Counted from the stretch's first letter, positions 51,872 through 63,036 are shown. The stretch is 64,000 bases of DNA from Streblospio benedicti (GCA_019095985.1 CM032661.1:20775432-20839431), one strand, 5' to 3'. The notes: generated by a model not told the origin, from the letters alone. A program made the numbers and translations.

Positions 51872-52056
51872 CACTGGCACTTGTCACGAAAAAACGACTG
51901 ATAAAATAATAGTCTTATTTATCTATATTTGGTCCACTTGGTAAATCATATAATATGCATTGTATGTGTAATATTTACACTGATAGAACAAGTAGACCAA
52001 TAAAGAAAATAAATAAGAACTATATTTTCAGTCGTTTTTTGTGACAAGTCCCAGTG
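51872..52056. mobile_element. hAT-type MITE with perfect 8 bp duplication
   Basis: Inverted arms of about 68 bp begin CACTGGCACTTGTCACGAAA and end TTTTGTGACAAGTCCCAGTG. TCTCAAAT flanks both sides (51864-51871 and 52057-52064), an 8 bp target duplication as made by hAT transposases. The element is 185 bp, lacks genes and lies about 340 bp upstream of the first recognised RMDN1 exon. Confidence 0.85.
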
Positions 52057-52318
52057 TCTCAAATAGAAAAAAAAGAATCCAACCAAAAAACAAATGTACC
52101 TATAATAGCAGATTGTGTATTGTAGCGATGTGGGTTGACCATTTCATACATTCCAACAAAGCAATTAAGCTATTCATTGATGTTTGTACCTTCTGTTTAT
52201 GCATGGGGATTAGGAGGAAAAAAGGATGAAAAGAAGACAGGTAAATTTGCATAATTTAATCAATATTTTATTTATCAAAGTTGCACAAACTACTTAAATT
52301 TTTATGTTTACAAAGTGT

Positions 52319-52392
52319 CTTGACGTTTTACTTTGTTAGCTAGAAATATTTGTTCCTTGACGTTTTACTTTGTCAGCTAGAAATATTTGTTC
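52319..52392 (+). repeat. 37 bp tandem duplication over a 3' splice site
   Basis: Two copies (52319-52355 and 52356-52392) differ at one base. Each holds a pyrimidine-rich tract and an AG (GTTAG in the first, GTCAG in the second), just upstream of the RMDN1 exon. Confidence 0.9.
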
Positions 52393-52401
52393 GTGTTGTA
52401 G

Positions 52402-55153
52402 AATTGCTGAAATCTGCAGATACTATTCTGATTGAGCAAGCAGATGATCTGTACAAAGAAAATGACATAATCAAATTATACGATTTACTCATTGAACATA
52501 AGGTTAGTGGGGGGAAAACTATCCTCATATTTGAGTAAAGTAAAAAAAATCATATTTTCATTGGGAACCTTATTAATCACTGTGTCAGGATTAATTTTTG
52601 GTAGGAGGAGTGGATCTTTCATGAATATAAGTATATTATTGAGGGTTACTAATTAGTTTATGTTCCTGTTAAGCAATATTGTTAGTGATATGACGGTGCA
52701 ACAAGTGACTTTTTCATTCATATATTTGTATTGAACATTCACATATCAGCGACATCGCAGAGGCAATTTTTTCGTTCATGTAGTGGAAAATCACCATCGC
52801 CATGTTGCTTTGTAGTTTGCATATGAACAGTACAATTCAAATATGACATGAACGAAAAAATCTTGTCTCCCCATCGCTTCAGTATCACTGACGATATCAC
52901 TTGCATGTGAACAACATAAAATTGTGTCATCGCCTGGGCGATTTACATCCCTCACATGTGAATATGCGCTAATAGTTGCAACATTGAATTCAATTAATAT
53001 ATTTATTTTCACAGTGTACTTTATGTATGTTCCATAATAGGATTCTAGCAATGATGAAATTTTGTGGAGATTGGCTAGAGCAGCATGTGATAAAGCTAAA
53101 ATGTCTGCTGACAAAGAGTTAAAAAAAGCTCTTATGTATGAGGCTTTTGATATCATCAAACGTGCTTTGGACATAAATGACAATAATTTTGCAACGCATA
53201 AGGTAACCATGCAAGTTGGTTTTTGAAATTGGATATAAAATGGAACAATAGAATATTTCTTAAATTTGGAACAAAAATCAACTTTTTATATGTTTTTACA
53301 GTGGTTTGCTATATTGCTTGACTACACAGCTGAGTTTGAAGGCACAAAGCAAAGACTAATAAATTCATACAGATGCAAAGAACATTTTAAAAGAGCCATA
53401 GAGCTGAACCCAACAGATGCTACATCTGTTTATCTGTTGGGGTATTGGTAGGTTTTCCTGTTTCAAAATACGACTAAATGTATATCTAAAACTGCAGACA
53501 AGACAAAAGAATATCCTAATATACAGTAGAAACTTGTTATCTCAAATTTTGGTACATGTATAACAGTATAATGCTCAAAATAGCCAATATTTGAGATAGC
53601 TAACTGATTGATTTATGTACTTAGGGTTCCTTTCAATATAACATGTGAAGTGAAAATTCAGCCCAATGTACATTAATTTTAGTTAATGTAGAACAGCTAC
53701 TTCTAGCCTATAAATGAATGTATAATAGTGATATAGATACTGTCCACCATATACTACCGTCGTTGTGATCCAGAGCTTCACTAAGTTACCAAAGCATCTG
53801 GTTGATGTTTACTATGTACGTCCTACATAGATTTTTAATGAATTAACTGTAAAGTTTGGTTTTGTTCCCACTTAATTGCCTAATTTCCCACTTAACGCTT
53901 AATTTTTACACTTCACACTCAATTTTTAAGCCATTTCGCTCATAATAAAGGTCATCAACAACTTCGACTATCATCTAATATTCATACATACCACCTGGGT
54001 TTTTTTCTAGGTGCTTTCTTTTTGCTGATTTACCATGGTATCAAAGACAGGCTGCATCAGTGGTTTTCACCACACCACCATCTTCATCCTTTGAAGAAGT
54101 AAGTGCCTTTTGTAATTGATGTTTATACTTTACAATTATAGAGAACATTTTTCTCACCAATTACTCTGAAATTATAGATATTAAGAATACACTATCACAA
54201 ACTTTTACAGGCGCTGCAGTATTTTGAACAAGCTGAGAGTAGTAAGTACAAACTTTAGATAATAGAATCCGACACCTTTTCTCAATTTTTTTGTAATTTG
54301 TACTTGAAAGTGTCAACAAATTGGCTCAACAGCAGATCACAGGGACCTCTCGGGTGACATGCACATCCTTAACTGCTTGGAAATGTTCGGAATAAAGTTT
54401 AAACAAGGGAAATAGGAACGTTTCAGTGCCGCCGCCAAGTGGCCAAAGCTTAATCCGCAGCGGATTATAAAGCTGGCCCGGCATGAACATGTCTGAATGT
54501 GCAGGATGATTGGCCTAATACATAACGGTGCCTGATCTACACATATGACTGATCGGGCGGTATCAGATCTTGAGTTCAATTCCATGGTCATCCAAAGCTT
54601 TACAGGCTTACCCCAAAGATTTCACAAAAGGAATTAAAAATACTAACTTATTATCTTGTAACTTTATATTGTAATAGAAAATAACCAGCATTTTTTATTT
54701 AGTTAGATATTTTCTTCACAACAAATGTTTTTATTAAATTTTTTCAGTTAATCCTCAATTTTTTCAGTTAATCCTCAATTTTACTCTATGAATCTTCTTA
54801 TGTTGGGGAAAACACATTTGCGATTAGGAAATAAAGATAAGGCTAAACAATTCCTGCTACAAGCAAAAGCATATCCAGTTGTTACTGAAGATGATAAACA
54901 GGTATGACCATTTAAATATACAATGTGGCGATGGCTCAAGTCGCATTTTGCTTTGCTGAATCCTTTTCGATTTTTAAAATGTTTAATGATTTAAAATAAT
55001 GAAATATGTTAAAACATTTGTGATTTATGCTATGTAATATATCCCATAATGTAATTTTTGTGCAGTACAACGTATGTAATTTATAAACATTGATTTTAGG
55101 CAAACAAGGAATCCATTGAATTGCTCCGAAGCTTGGGCGTGAATGTGGAATAA
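52402..55153 (+). CDS. RMDN1: RMDN1-like (regulator of microtubule dynamics), 5' end not found
   Basis: Exons seen: 52402-52502 (possibly from 52377), 53041-53202, 53302-53447, 54011-54098, 54211-54241, 54768-54901 and 55100-55153, with matching phases and GT-AG sites. The product reads LLKSADTILIEQADDLYKEN, DEILWRLARAACDKAKMS, WFAILLDYTAEFEGTKQR, HFKRAIELNPTDATSVYLLG, WCFLFADLPWYQRQAAS and NPQFYSMNLLMLGKTHLRLG, closely following the TPR-like helical domain of RMDN1 (FAM82B), here about 235 residues. Family members associate with microtubules or mitochondria; human RMDN1 has an N-terminal targeting region not found here. The missing 5' exon(s) probably lie upstream in 44.4-52 kb. The last intron-exon junctions carry duplicated splice acceptors (see findings). 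A dynein roadblock gene converges on it from the other strand. Confidence 0.88.
54740..54780 (+). repeat. 20 bp tandem duplication of a splice acceptor
   Basis: TTTTTTCAGTTAATCCTCAA occurs twice in a row, so the RMDN1 exon at 54768 has two identical 3' splice sites 20 bp apart. Only the second keeps the reading frame. Confidence 0.9.
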
Positions 55154-55593
55154 GAGAAATAATGTGGAAAATTCTGTGATGGTGATTGTATTATGTGTGT
55201 GCAATACAGGCCAATAGACAATGAGATTACAGGGGCAGGATCATTTATCAAACGACGTCTGTTACAAGAAAAAGTAACATTAATATGTTTATCATTGAAC
55301 ACTTATCGCTTCATTTTGACTCTAATTTTTAAGATCAGGTGTTGTAGAATGGGAACTGCTGTAAAAAAATAAAAACTTCATGAAGTTATTTAGGAATAAA
55401 TCAAACCAGAATGGTATTGTATAATGTACAAAAATGATCTACTGTTGGAAAGATACAATATATGATCAATATTTGTGGCCGTTTTCTTGTAAAGTGATTT
55501 ATTTATCTGGGTATAATAGACTTTGTATCTGTGAATAAATCTTCTTTGTACCTCATAATACTTCCAGAAGAATTATATTTTCCACCTTTCATA

Positions 55594-55700
55594 GGCAGAT
55601 CCAGGGGTGGCGAAGGGGGCGCTGCCCCCCCGGGGCGCTGCCCCCACCACCACCACCACCACACACACACACACCCCCCACCCCCCACCCGCCATTGTCT
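55594..55700 (+). repeat. MITE-end fragment plus C/CA-rich tract
   Basis: CATAGGCAGATCCAGG, the left end of the MITE family at 18216, followed by GC- and CCACC-rich simple sequence. It lies downstream of the RMDN1 stop, close to its likely polyadenylation signal (AATAAA near 55367). Confidence 0.6.
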
Positions 55701-56222
55701 TTTCCTTTATGAAAGTATGTGTAATTTTCAAATCTAAAAAAAGCTTTCACCATACGCGCGTCAAAGACTTTAAAAAAATCTTTTACGCAACAAACAATAA
55801 AATGTCTTCTGATGTAGTATTTATCAATTTCATGGATCTATGAAATGTATATTGAAAACTGTCTGTGACATCAAATTATATGAAAATTATGTATATTCAG
55901 ACTACTTGCTTATATATATTTTTATTGCAAACACCAATATTCCACTTTCAATTATCTCATGCATAACAATAAAAAACTCATATCACAAGACCGCAATAAC
56001 ATTAAAATTACCAAATGGGGTTTAATGTACAAGTAAAATATTTCATAAATTAAAGATTTACTCCTACATTTTATAAAACTCAACCATCTTTAACAATGCC
56101 TTAAATTTTCTTTTCAAAATAAGACTATAAAAATGTACATAGATTCATAACGGCACAAGCATTTTGGATTAGAGTGTAATTTGCTTCCCAAATAGAAAAT
56201 ATTAAGTAATTATTTCAAAGTT

Positions 56223-57767
56223 TTATGCGCTGTCTTCTGATGCATTTTGAATGACTATGAGTGTGTATTTTGGTTCTGAAATGGAAAGAAAAAAATCAAC
56301 CATTATTTCATCAAAGTATCATTAAATAGAGCATTGCAATTCATGGATTGCTTAGATTTTCACATAAAAAAGTTATTGATCATATATGCAATCAAACATA
56401 CTGTACCTTGTCCACCTGCAGGCCCTTGCGAAGGAGCAATCATTATTTCATCTTTCTTTGTTCTTACTCTGATGAATGTTAGATCATTACTATTGTCCAT
56501 TTGTGTGACACACGTTTTTGCTTTGCTTACAAGGGTAGTAATAACACTTGCATAGTGAACTGTTGTCGAATTATCAAGCGTAGTTTTGATGGCTACTCCT
56601 GTCAACAAAAAAGAAAAGACTTCAGCTTGATAACTCACAAGTATATAAATATATAAAAGATCTGCAAAGTCTATTAACTCTTTAACATTATACAAGTGAT
56701 AACTATCATCAACTATCTGGCATGAAACTGGAAATATATTAACGAAAATGATTATGACCACCACGCCGTAACCCAGGGTGCAGTTAAAAACCCAGGGTGC
56801 CATGGAATGCACACCCTAGCATGCCCTGAGGCCCCGATTGACCAGTGATATCTGTGTAATTAATTAGCTAAAAATAGAATGTTTTATTCTGGTCACAAGC
56901 CAGGTATAATGATAACCCAGGTTACGACGTGGTGTGTCATATTAAAATAACCTTTTCATATTTTTTTGAAAATAATAACAGGCCATGACAGTAATATGCT
57001 CTATATATCAAGTAATATGTATACAGTATATAATATATTCGATATTCAAACTATCAAATCAGAACATCTTATACAGGCACACCTCCTCCCCAGTGTGGGT
57101 TGGGAGCGAGGGGTTTAAAAGAGGTCAAGAAATCCCATATCCTTTATTTGCCTTATTTCACATATCCCTAATTTTATTGGCCTTTATTCCCACATCCCTA
57201 TTTTTTTCTGCCTTTTTTCCACGCATCCCTGTTCCTGAGGAGGTTAACAAAAATTGTTGTAGTATTACATCTTTTTTCTTACCATCAGTGTTCACACATA
57301 TGACGCCTTTCACGCCTTTGTGACTTTGGATTTTCTTGAAGATCTCATCAATCTCAGACTTAAAAAGAAAATATTTGTTGTCAGAATACTCTTTTGGCAA
57401 TTTACTATTCATACACCATTTTATATAGCATTCATAGAAAAATAACAATAAAAAGAACGTGGACATAGAGAGACAATCCAGACAATAAGTTATTAATTAT
57501 ATACAGATAAATGAATGCGGATGTTCAGGATAATAACGGCACATCTAAGATTTATAATACAAAATATATAGTGAAGCTTATGTTGCTAATTAAATGCACG
57601 GAAGTAAAGCAGTCTGATTGATTCAATTAGCGATTTTGGTCCACTAGTATTGAGAAAATATATTATATTGGCTCTTTATCAACATATATTTTATAAAGTA
57701 TTACTGATAATCCTATGTAAAATATTCATAGACGTATACGCCTAATAATTTAATGTGTAAATACCAT
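56223..57767 (-). CDS. DYNLRB: Dynein light chain roadblock, complete 4-exon gene
   Basis: Exons: 57765-57767 (start codon only), 57283-57358, 56416-56598 and 56223-56275, 315 bp in total (104 residues plus stop) with consistent phases. The product is a Roadblock/LC7 domain throughout: SEIDEIFKKIQSHKGVKGVI, VAIKTTLDNSTTVHYASVIT, NDLTFIRVRTKKDEIMIAP and YTLIVIQNASEDSA. These correspond to the human DYNLRB1 segments with little change. Roadblock dimers bind dynein intermediate chains and help cargo adaptor binding. The SQGPAE stretch before the last exon is an insertion relative to usual members and depends on the donor chosen at 56415 (CAG/GTGGAC). A donor 9 bp further in (ending G/GTACAG) also keeps the frame. 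The ATG-only first exon has a weak donor (GTATTT), so it is the least certain part. Confidence 0.85.
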
Positions 57768-58082
57768 TTTGATGAGCTGATTTTCACTCGTTGCTAAGAA
57801 GTATGGTTCTAGTATGTTTTGACAGGCTTTATTTAGGTCAGACTAACATAAAAGTTGGCCAATCACAACGACGAAGGATATTATATGGTAATCTATTGTC
57901 TATACATATTTCATAATTTATATACTTGTATATATTTGGTATAATACTAATTTTTATGAACAATTGCCACGAACAATTCAGTAGATTTATATGTATATCA
58001 TTTATTAATAAAGAGACCTGTTCCTTATACATGCCTATTTCATTCATCTTCAGTATGGTGCACACTGCTGACCCCGAGATCA

Positions 58083-60030
58083 TAGTTAAAGTTTAAGTTG
58101 TAGTTCTAGTTCTAGTGGGTAATTGGCATACCTCCAAGTGGAGTATTGCGCCACTGGGTGCTCTGGCTAATCAGCCAGGCGTGCTAGCTGACTCCCAAAG
58201 GTGGTGATGGAGTCAGCCTCTGCCATACTGGCAGGGAGACAGTTCCACTCCAGAATGGTGGTTAAAGTAAAGGAGTGGCGATATTGGGTGGTAGTGGGTT
58301 GGAGGTGGCTTAGTTTGTGGCTGTGTGATGCTCTAGTTCAGGTATCGGCCTTATCGAGTCCAAGCTCTACACAGGTTACGCCGACAAGTCCATGGACGAC
58401 CTTGTACATCAGCAGGAGCTTCCGGTTATCACGTCGCTTCTCTAGCAGGTCCAGTCCTAGGTCGGTCAGCATGGCTGTGACACTAGACTGATGCCTGTAC
58501 TCACTGCGGATCCAGCGTGCTGCTCTGCGCTGTACCTTTTCCAGGGCATCTTTGTCCTTCTTCAGGTGGGGACTCCAGATGGTGGATGCATATTCCATCA
58601 GGGAACGCACTAAAGTCACATAGGCTGTCCTCTTGAGAGCCTGGTGAAAGCCCTTCAGGTTCCTGTGTAAGAAGCCTAACCGTGCATTGGCTTTCTTGGC
58701 ATTGGTGGAGATGTGTCCTGTCCAGCTATGGTTCTCGGAGATGGATACTCCCAAGTAGTCACATGCATTCACTTTGTCCAGGATGGTGTTGTTCAACTGG
58801 TAGAAGTAGCTGGGTGGGTTGACACCGAGTGCAAGTGTCATGACATTACACTTCTTCGCATTGAAGTTCATCCCCCACAGTTCACTCCAGTGATGCAATG
58901 CACTGAGGTCTCTCTGTAGCTGTATCTGGTCTTTGATGGTGTGGATGGCACGGTATACCAGACAACCGTCGGCGAACAGTCGGCACTTGGTTTCTGGGTC
59001 AAGGACAGATGGCTGGTTGTTGATGAATAGAAGAAAAAGCAAAGGGCCTAGTACCGTGCCCTGAGGGACGCCAGAGGTGACGCCGGCGGTGGTAGAGTGA
59101 CAGCCATCGACTATGACGCTCTGGGTACGGTGTCTAAGGAAGGCATCAATCCACTTCAGGGTTGGACCTTGTATCCCGTACAGTCGTAACTTGTTCAGCA
59201 GTCTCCCATGTGGTACTTTGTCAAAGGCCTTGCTGAAGTCCAAAACGACCATGTCGATCTGATGACCAGCGTCTCTAATGGTAAGGAGATTGTGTACCAT
59301 TGTTAGCAGTTGGGTTTTGCCAGGAGAAGGATTTCGGAAGCCGTGTTGTAGCCATGAGAGAATTCAAGGTGGGCCCCCATGCGAGTGTATAAGATATGCT
59401 CAAGCACCTTGCACGTTACATAGGTGAGGCTGACAGGGCGGTAATTCTCTGGTTGGCAGATCGGACCCTTCTTGAAGACTGGCGTCACATATGCATTGCT
59501 CCAGTCAGACGGTAGTGTACCAGTCTCCAGTGACTGCGAGAAGATCGAAGACAGTACTGGTGCAAGTTCTGTGGTCAGCTCTCTCAGGATACGGTATGGT
59601 ACTTGGTCAGGGCCAGCTGCCTTACTGGAGTTAGTCTCCTTCAACAGCTTCTCGACGCCCTTGACATTAATAACCAGATGGCTGAGTGGAGTGTAGGCAG
59701 GCCCCGGCAGTGTGGTCTGTTCACCTGGCTTGTCGGTGGTGAAAACAGAGCTGAACTGGTGGTTGAGGTTTTCAGCTTTTTTCTGACCTCCTGTACAAAG
59801 CTTGCCATTCTCTTTAAGTGCTGCAACCCCTGACTGGTCGTTCCTCTAGAAGGGCTTTGCATTCCCGTGGTCTAGACTCTGTAAGATGTCGTTGATATAG
59901 TTCCAGCGAGCCTTACGTAGAGCCTTGGTGGTATTGATCTTGAGTGCCTTGAACTGGTCTCAGTGCTGCTCTTTGCGTGTTTGCTTCGCTCAGTTGTAGA
60001 GTCATTGCTTCTTGTTTGTCATTCTCTTTT
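58083..60030 (-). mobile_element. LINE (CR1/Jockey-like), 5' truncated
   Basis: The minus strand codes for a reverse transcriptase: SSKAAGPDQVPYRILREL and QPENYRPVSLTYVTCKVLEH near 59600-59400, LDFSKAFDKVPHGRLL at about 59240, GVPQGTVLGPLLFLLF at about 59070, then a catalytic box reading CRLFADG at about 58980, KCNVMTLAL, YLGVSISEN and a C-terminal part ending near 58338. Upstream frames to about 60030 read the segment between endonuclease and RT (RKEQH, then INTTKALRKARWNYINDIL). The endonuclease is missing. Frame changes near 59300 and 59640, and Gly in place of the second Asp of the FADD box, show that it is dead. The 3' end has short AACTAGAACTAGAACTACAA-like repeats near 58090, as in CR1-like tails. 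Confidence 0.85.
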
Positions 60031-60700
60031 AAAGAGACATGCACAGGTGAATTTCATCTCATTTCAACCTTTATCCCACTTAAATAGTGCTTGCTGAGGC
60101 ATTTGAATACATACATTTTTATCTATGTGCAGCATTCCATTTCTTCATAATCAATTAATTCTCTGATTTCCTCTAACAAAATGTACCCAACAATCTGTTT
60201 ACTAAACACTGACACCTTAACAGCCTTAATAGATATTTCTGAGCACCTAATTTTGGCTGTCGGCACACAGGTGATAGAGGCTGCAAGCTCATACAGTGGT
60301 CTTTTTTTGCAGGGGAGATATGAAAGTGACAATCAATATGCCAGTGCAGTGAGTGCACCATTTTATGGGTATTGGTATTTTATCAGAACGCACACTAATG
60401 ATTGTAAAATCATAAGTTATTAGGAGCAACATTTCTAATGTATCAAAAAAACAACATTATTATTCTAATCTATCTAAGGAGACATTTGCAGTGCATGTCC
60501 CTTTAATCTCTTGGGTATTCATGTGGCTGTGCGTCTATAGGATACACTTCGTCTTTTAATAATATACAAATGTATGCATGGGCTCCTGTTTCTCGGTGGG
60601 AATGTCACGAGGGATATTAAAAGTGAGCAATCGATGTTGTAATCATGACTCCTTAGAACCTAGTTACAAAAAAAAGCCATTGCATCACCTATATATAGCC
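60031..60700. other. Intergenic spacer
   Basis: No gene recognised between the LINE and the TA tract. Confidence 0.4.
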
Positions 60701-60703
60701 ATA

Positions 60704-60704
<1 letters not shown>

Positions 60705-60795
<91 letters not shown>

Positions 60796-60835
60796 TGACA
60801 GTATATATATATATATATATATATATCTATATACA
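60705..60835. repeat. (TA)n tract containing a relic of the ribozyme repeat
   Basis: About 85 bp of TA, then ATGCTGACAGTA, about 28 more bp of TA, then CATTGGGACTC. The two non-TA pieces are parts of the hammerhead unit that follows, so the TA tract seems to have grown inside a unit. Confidence 0.85.
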
Positions 60836-60841
60836 TTGGGA

Positions 60842-60903
60842 CTCTCAAATCTGCTGACAGTACTGTTTAGGCCCTATTGGGACTCATCAAACAGCGCAGA
60901 GTA
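60842..60903 (-). ncRNA. Hammerhead ribozyme, decayed copy
   Basis: Same layout as the copy at 61071, but the core reads UUUGAUGAG in place of CUGAUGAG and CUAAAC in place of CGAAAC. Loss of C3 and G12 should abolish cleavage. Confidence 0.75.
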
Positions 60904-61070
60904 ATGAGGTTGGGACTGGTAGCAACAAAGAGTGTAAGCTCTCGAAGCATATTTGAGCCAGACCCCTGCATACCTGCCAGAGTGCTCAAACTGCTGAGCA
61001 GTGAGCGAAGGCATTGGCAAAGTAGCACCTCATTAGAGTGCTCAACCGAACATGGAGCAAGGGAGCGTAA

Positions 61071-61132
61071 TACTCAAATCTGCTGACAGTACTGTTTCGT
61101 CCTATTGGGACTCATCAGAGCACCGCAGAGTA
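61071..61132 (-). ncRNA. Type I hammerhead ribozyme, intact core
   Basis: Read on the minus strand: stem Ib UACUC with GAGUA; internal loop UGCGG opposite GAUUU; stem Ia UGCU with AGCA; CUGAUGA; stem II GUCC with GGAC and loop CAAUA; GAAA; stem III ACA with UGU closed by loop GUAC; then C17. All invariant core bases are present. Cleavage is predicted in GUC/AGC between 61085 and 61084. Very short stem III and open stem I are typical of retrozyme and Penelope-associated hammerheads. Confidence 0.92.
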
Positions 61133-61305
61133 ATGAGGTTGGGACTGGTAGCAACAAAGAGTGTAAGCTCTCGAAGCATATTTAAGCCAGACCCCTGCAT
61201 ACCTGCCAGAGTGCTCAAACTGCTGAGCAGTGAGCGAAGCACAAGGCATTGGCAAAGTAGCACCTCATTAGAGTGCTCAACTGAACACGGAGCAAGGGAG
61301 CATAA

Positions 61306-61367
61306 TACTCAAATCTGCTGACAGTACTGTTTCGTCCTATTGGGACTCATCAGAGCAGCGCAGAGTA
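61306..61367 (-). ncRNA. Type I hammerhead ribozyme, second intact copy
   Basis: Identical to the copy at 61071 except for one base in the stem I internal loop (CUGCGC in place of CUGCGG). Cleavage is predicted between 61320 and 61319. The 235 bp distance to the other intact site defines the expected monomer. Confidence 0.92.
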
Positions 61368-61506
61368 ATGAGGTTGGGACTGGTAGCAACAAAGAGTGTA
61401 AGCTCTCGAAGCATATTTAAGCCAGACCCCTGCATACCTGCCAGAGTGCTCAAACTGCTGAGCAGTGAGCGAAGCACAAGGCATTGGCAAAGTAGCACCT
61501 CATTAG

Positions 61507-61606
61507 NNNNNNNNNNNNNNNNNNNNNNNNNNNNNNNNNNNNNNNNNNNNNNNNNNNNNNNNNNNNNNNNNNNNNNNNNNNNNNNNNNNNNNNNNNNNNN
61601 NNNNNN
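61507..61606. other. Assembly gap (100 N) inside the array
   Basis: Exactly 100 N, placed within a tandem unit. The sequence after it is not repeat. Confidence 0.95.
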
Positions 61607-62435
61607 ATAACTCTTTATTGTAAGAATATGTCACACCATCCCATGATAATTTTGAATGGAGAAACTTTGATAGCCAACAACCATGCCAACTAACTGTTCT
61701 CTTTGATACTACTTAAAGGAATGAATTATCTCACCAAGAAAACAAACACTGACACATCTAGTGATAGTTGGTAGCAGACAATGGTTGTTAACTGTCCCAT
61801 TGTTCTCAGTAAAAGCTTAAGTAGAAAGCAAACATGACTTTTAGAGAAGTCAGGGAACTGGTACAGGGAAACTTGCAATCACAAATTTTTATTTACTACA
61901 TGTATGTTTTGCATTTGGTGAAAGCTTTTAAATATTATAATTTTATATTTATAAGCTACATGTACATGTTTACACTTTCATGAAAATTACAAAGGGTTTT
62001 ACAGTTACATATATATATATACTGATCCCAATGTATGTATGAAACTAGGCCATGCTGTACAATATTGACTCTCATCTTTATAGCAAGTACATTTCTTACT
62101 ATGAAAGATGTAGCTCAAGACAGGTTTTAGCAGCCCATGTGCTTTCATTTTTAAAATGTAAAAAATGACTACTAAACCTTATATTTAATAAAAAAAAAAT
62201 GACAATGGATTAAAGAATAATTCAAATGGATTGGAATTAGAATGGAATTGAAGCGGAATTGATGGAATTAAGCTCAATTCCAATTCTAATTCCATTTCCG
62301 TTTTTTTCCATACGTTCAATTCCAATTCCAATTCCGGAATTGGAATTGGAATTGAATCCCGCAATTCCATTGGAATTGACCCCATGTGTGGCACCAGGGG
62401 TAGGAGGATTTTAGGACGGGCTATGAACTTTTGTC
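61607..62435. other. Spacer with GGAATTGGAATT-like simple repeats
   Basis: No gene seen. At 62220-62380 GGAATTGG/CCAATTCC words alternate on both strands and form a loose inverted repeat. Confidence 0.5.
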
Positions 62436-62905
62436 ACAATGTTTGGAGGGGGGGGGGGGCTATCAATTTTTTTACACACTTTTGAGGGGGGGCGCTATCA
62501 ATTTTTTCACATAAAATTTACCCCTATTTTTTAGAGATTCTGTACTAAAATTTACTGTTTTTTATATTATGGATATCTATCAAATAGGATTTTAGTTAAC
62601 CGACAATGAATGCGTTAACTGTTGGGGGTCGGGTGGGTGGGGGGGGGGTCATCAATTTTTGTCACATGAAATTGAGGGGGGTTCCAATTTTTTCACAGAG
62701 GTTTGAGGGGGGCTATTAATTTTTTCACTGCAATTTTGGAAAATCTTCCGCCACCCTGTCACAAATACTGAATGGTCCCTTAGTTTTTTTCAATATTACT
62801 ATTTAACAAAGGTTAGGGACCATTCAGTATTTGTGACAGGGTGGGGTAGGAGGATTTTACAAAATTGCTGTGAAAAAATTAATAGCCCCCCCACCACCCT
62901 CTCCC
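62436..62905. mobile_element. Two MITE copies in head-to-head arrangement
   Basis: A copy of the family at 49145 ends at 62780 in CAAATACTGAATGGTCCC. After about 33 bp a second, partial copy starts in the reverse direction with GGGACCATTCAGTATTTG and GACAGGGTGGGGTAGGAGG. TTA borders both copies, in line with a TWA-type target. Confidence 0.7.
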
Positions 62906-63036
62906 TGATTTTTGAAATAAATTTCCATCATGATATTTGTAGACAGATTTATACTAATGACATTAAAATAACTATGTACTCATGTTTTGTTGTTGTTTTA
63001 CTTTGTAGTTTCACTCGTCAGAAGAAATCCCTAAAG

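Larger units (their letters stand above)
60836..61506 (-). repeat. Retrozyme-like tandem array, about 235 bp units with hammerheads
   Basis: Almost three direct copies of a unit of about 230-235 bp precede the gap; predicted cleavage sites lie at 60856, 61085 and 61320, so spacing is 229 and 235 bp. Copies are about 95% alike by eye. On the minus strand each has a type I hammerhead. Unit size, tandem layout, ribozyme type and lack of real coding capacity match animal retrozymes, which are non-autonomous retroelements transcribed into self-cleaving monomers that circularise. The gap interrupts the third unit, so the true copy number is unknown. Plus-strand frames starting MRLGLVATKSV recur only because the repeat does. 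Confidence 0.85.

Noticed and set aside
55503-55843. His-rich and Thr-rich frames
   Set aside because: They come from CCACC/CA simple repeats after a MITE end downstream of RMDN1.
60877-61506. Recurrent frames beginning MRLGLVATKSV on the plus strand
   Set aside because: They recur only because the 235 bp unit does; the ribozyme on the other strand explains the conservation.
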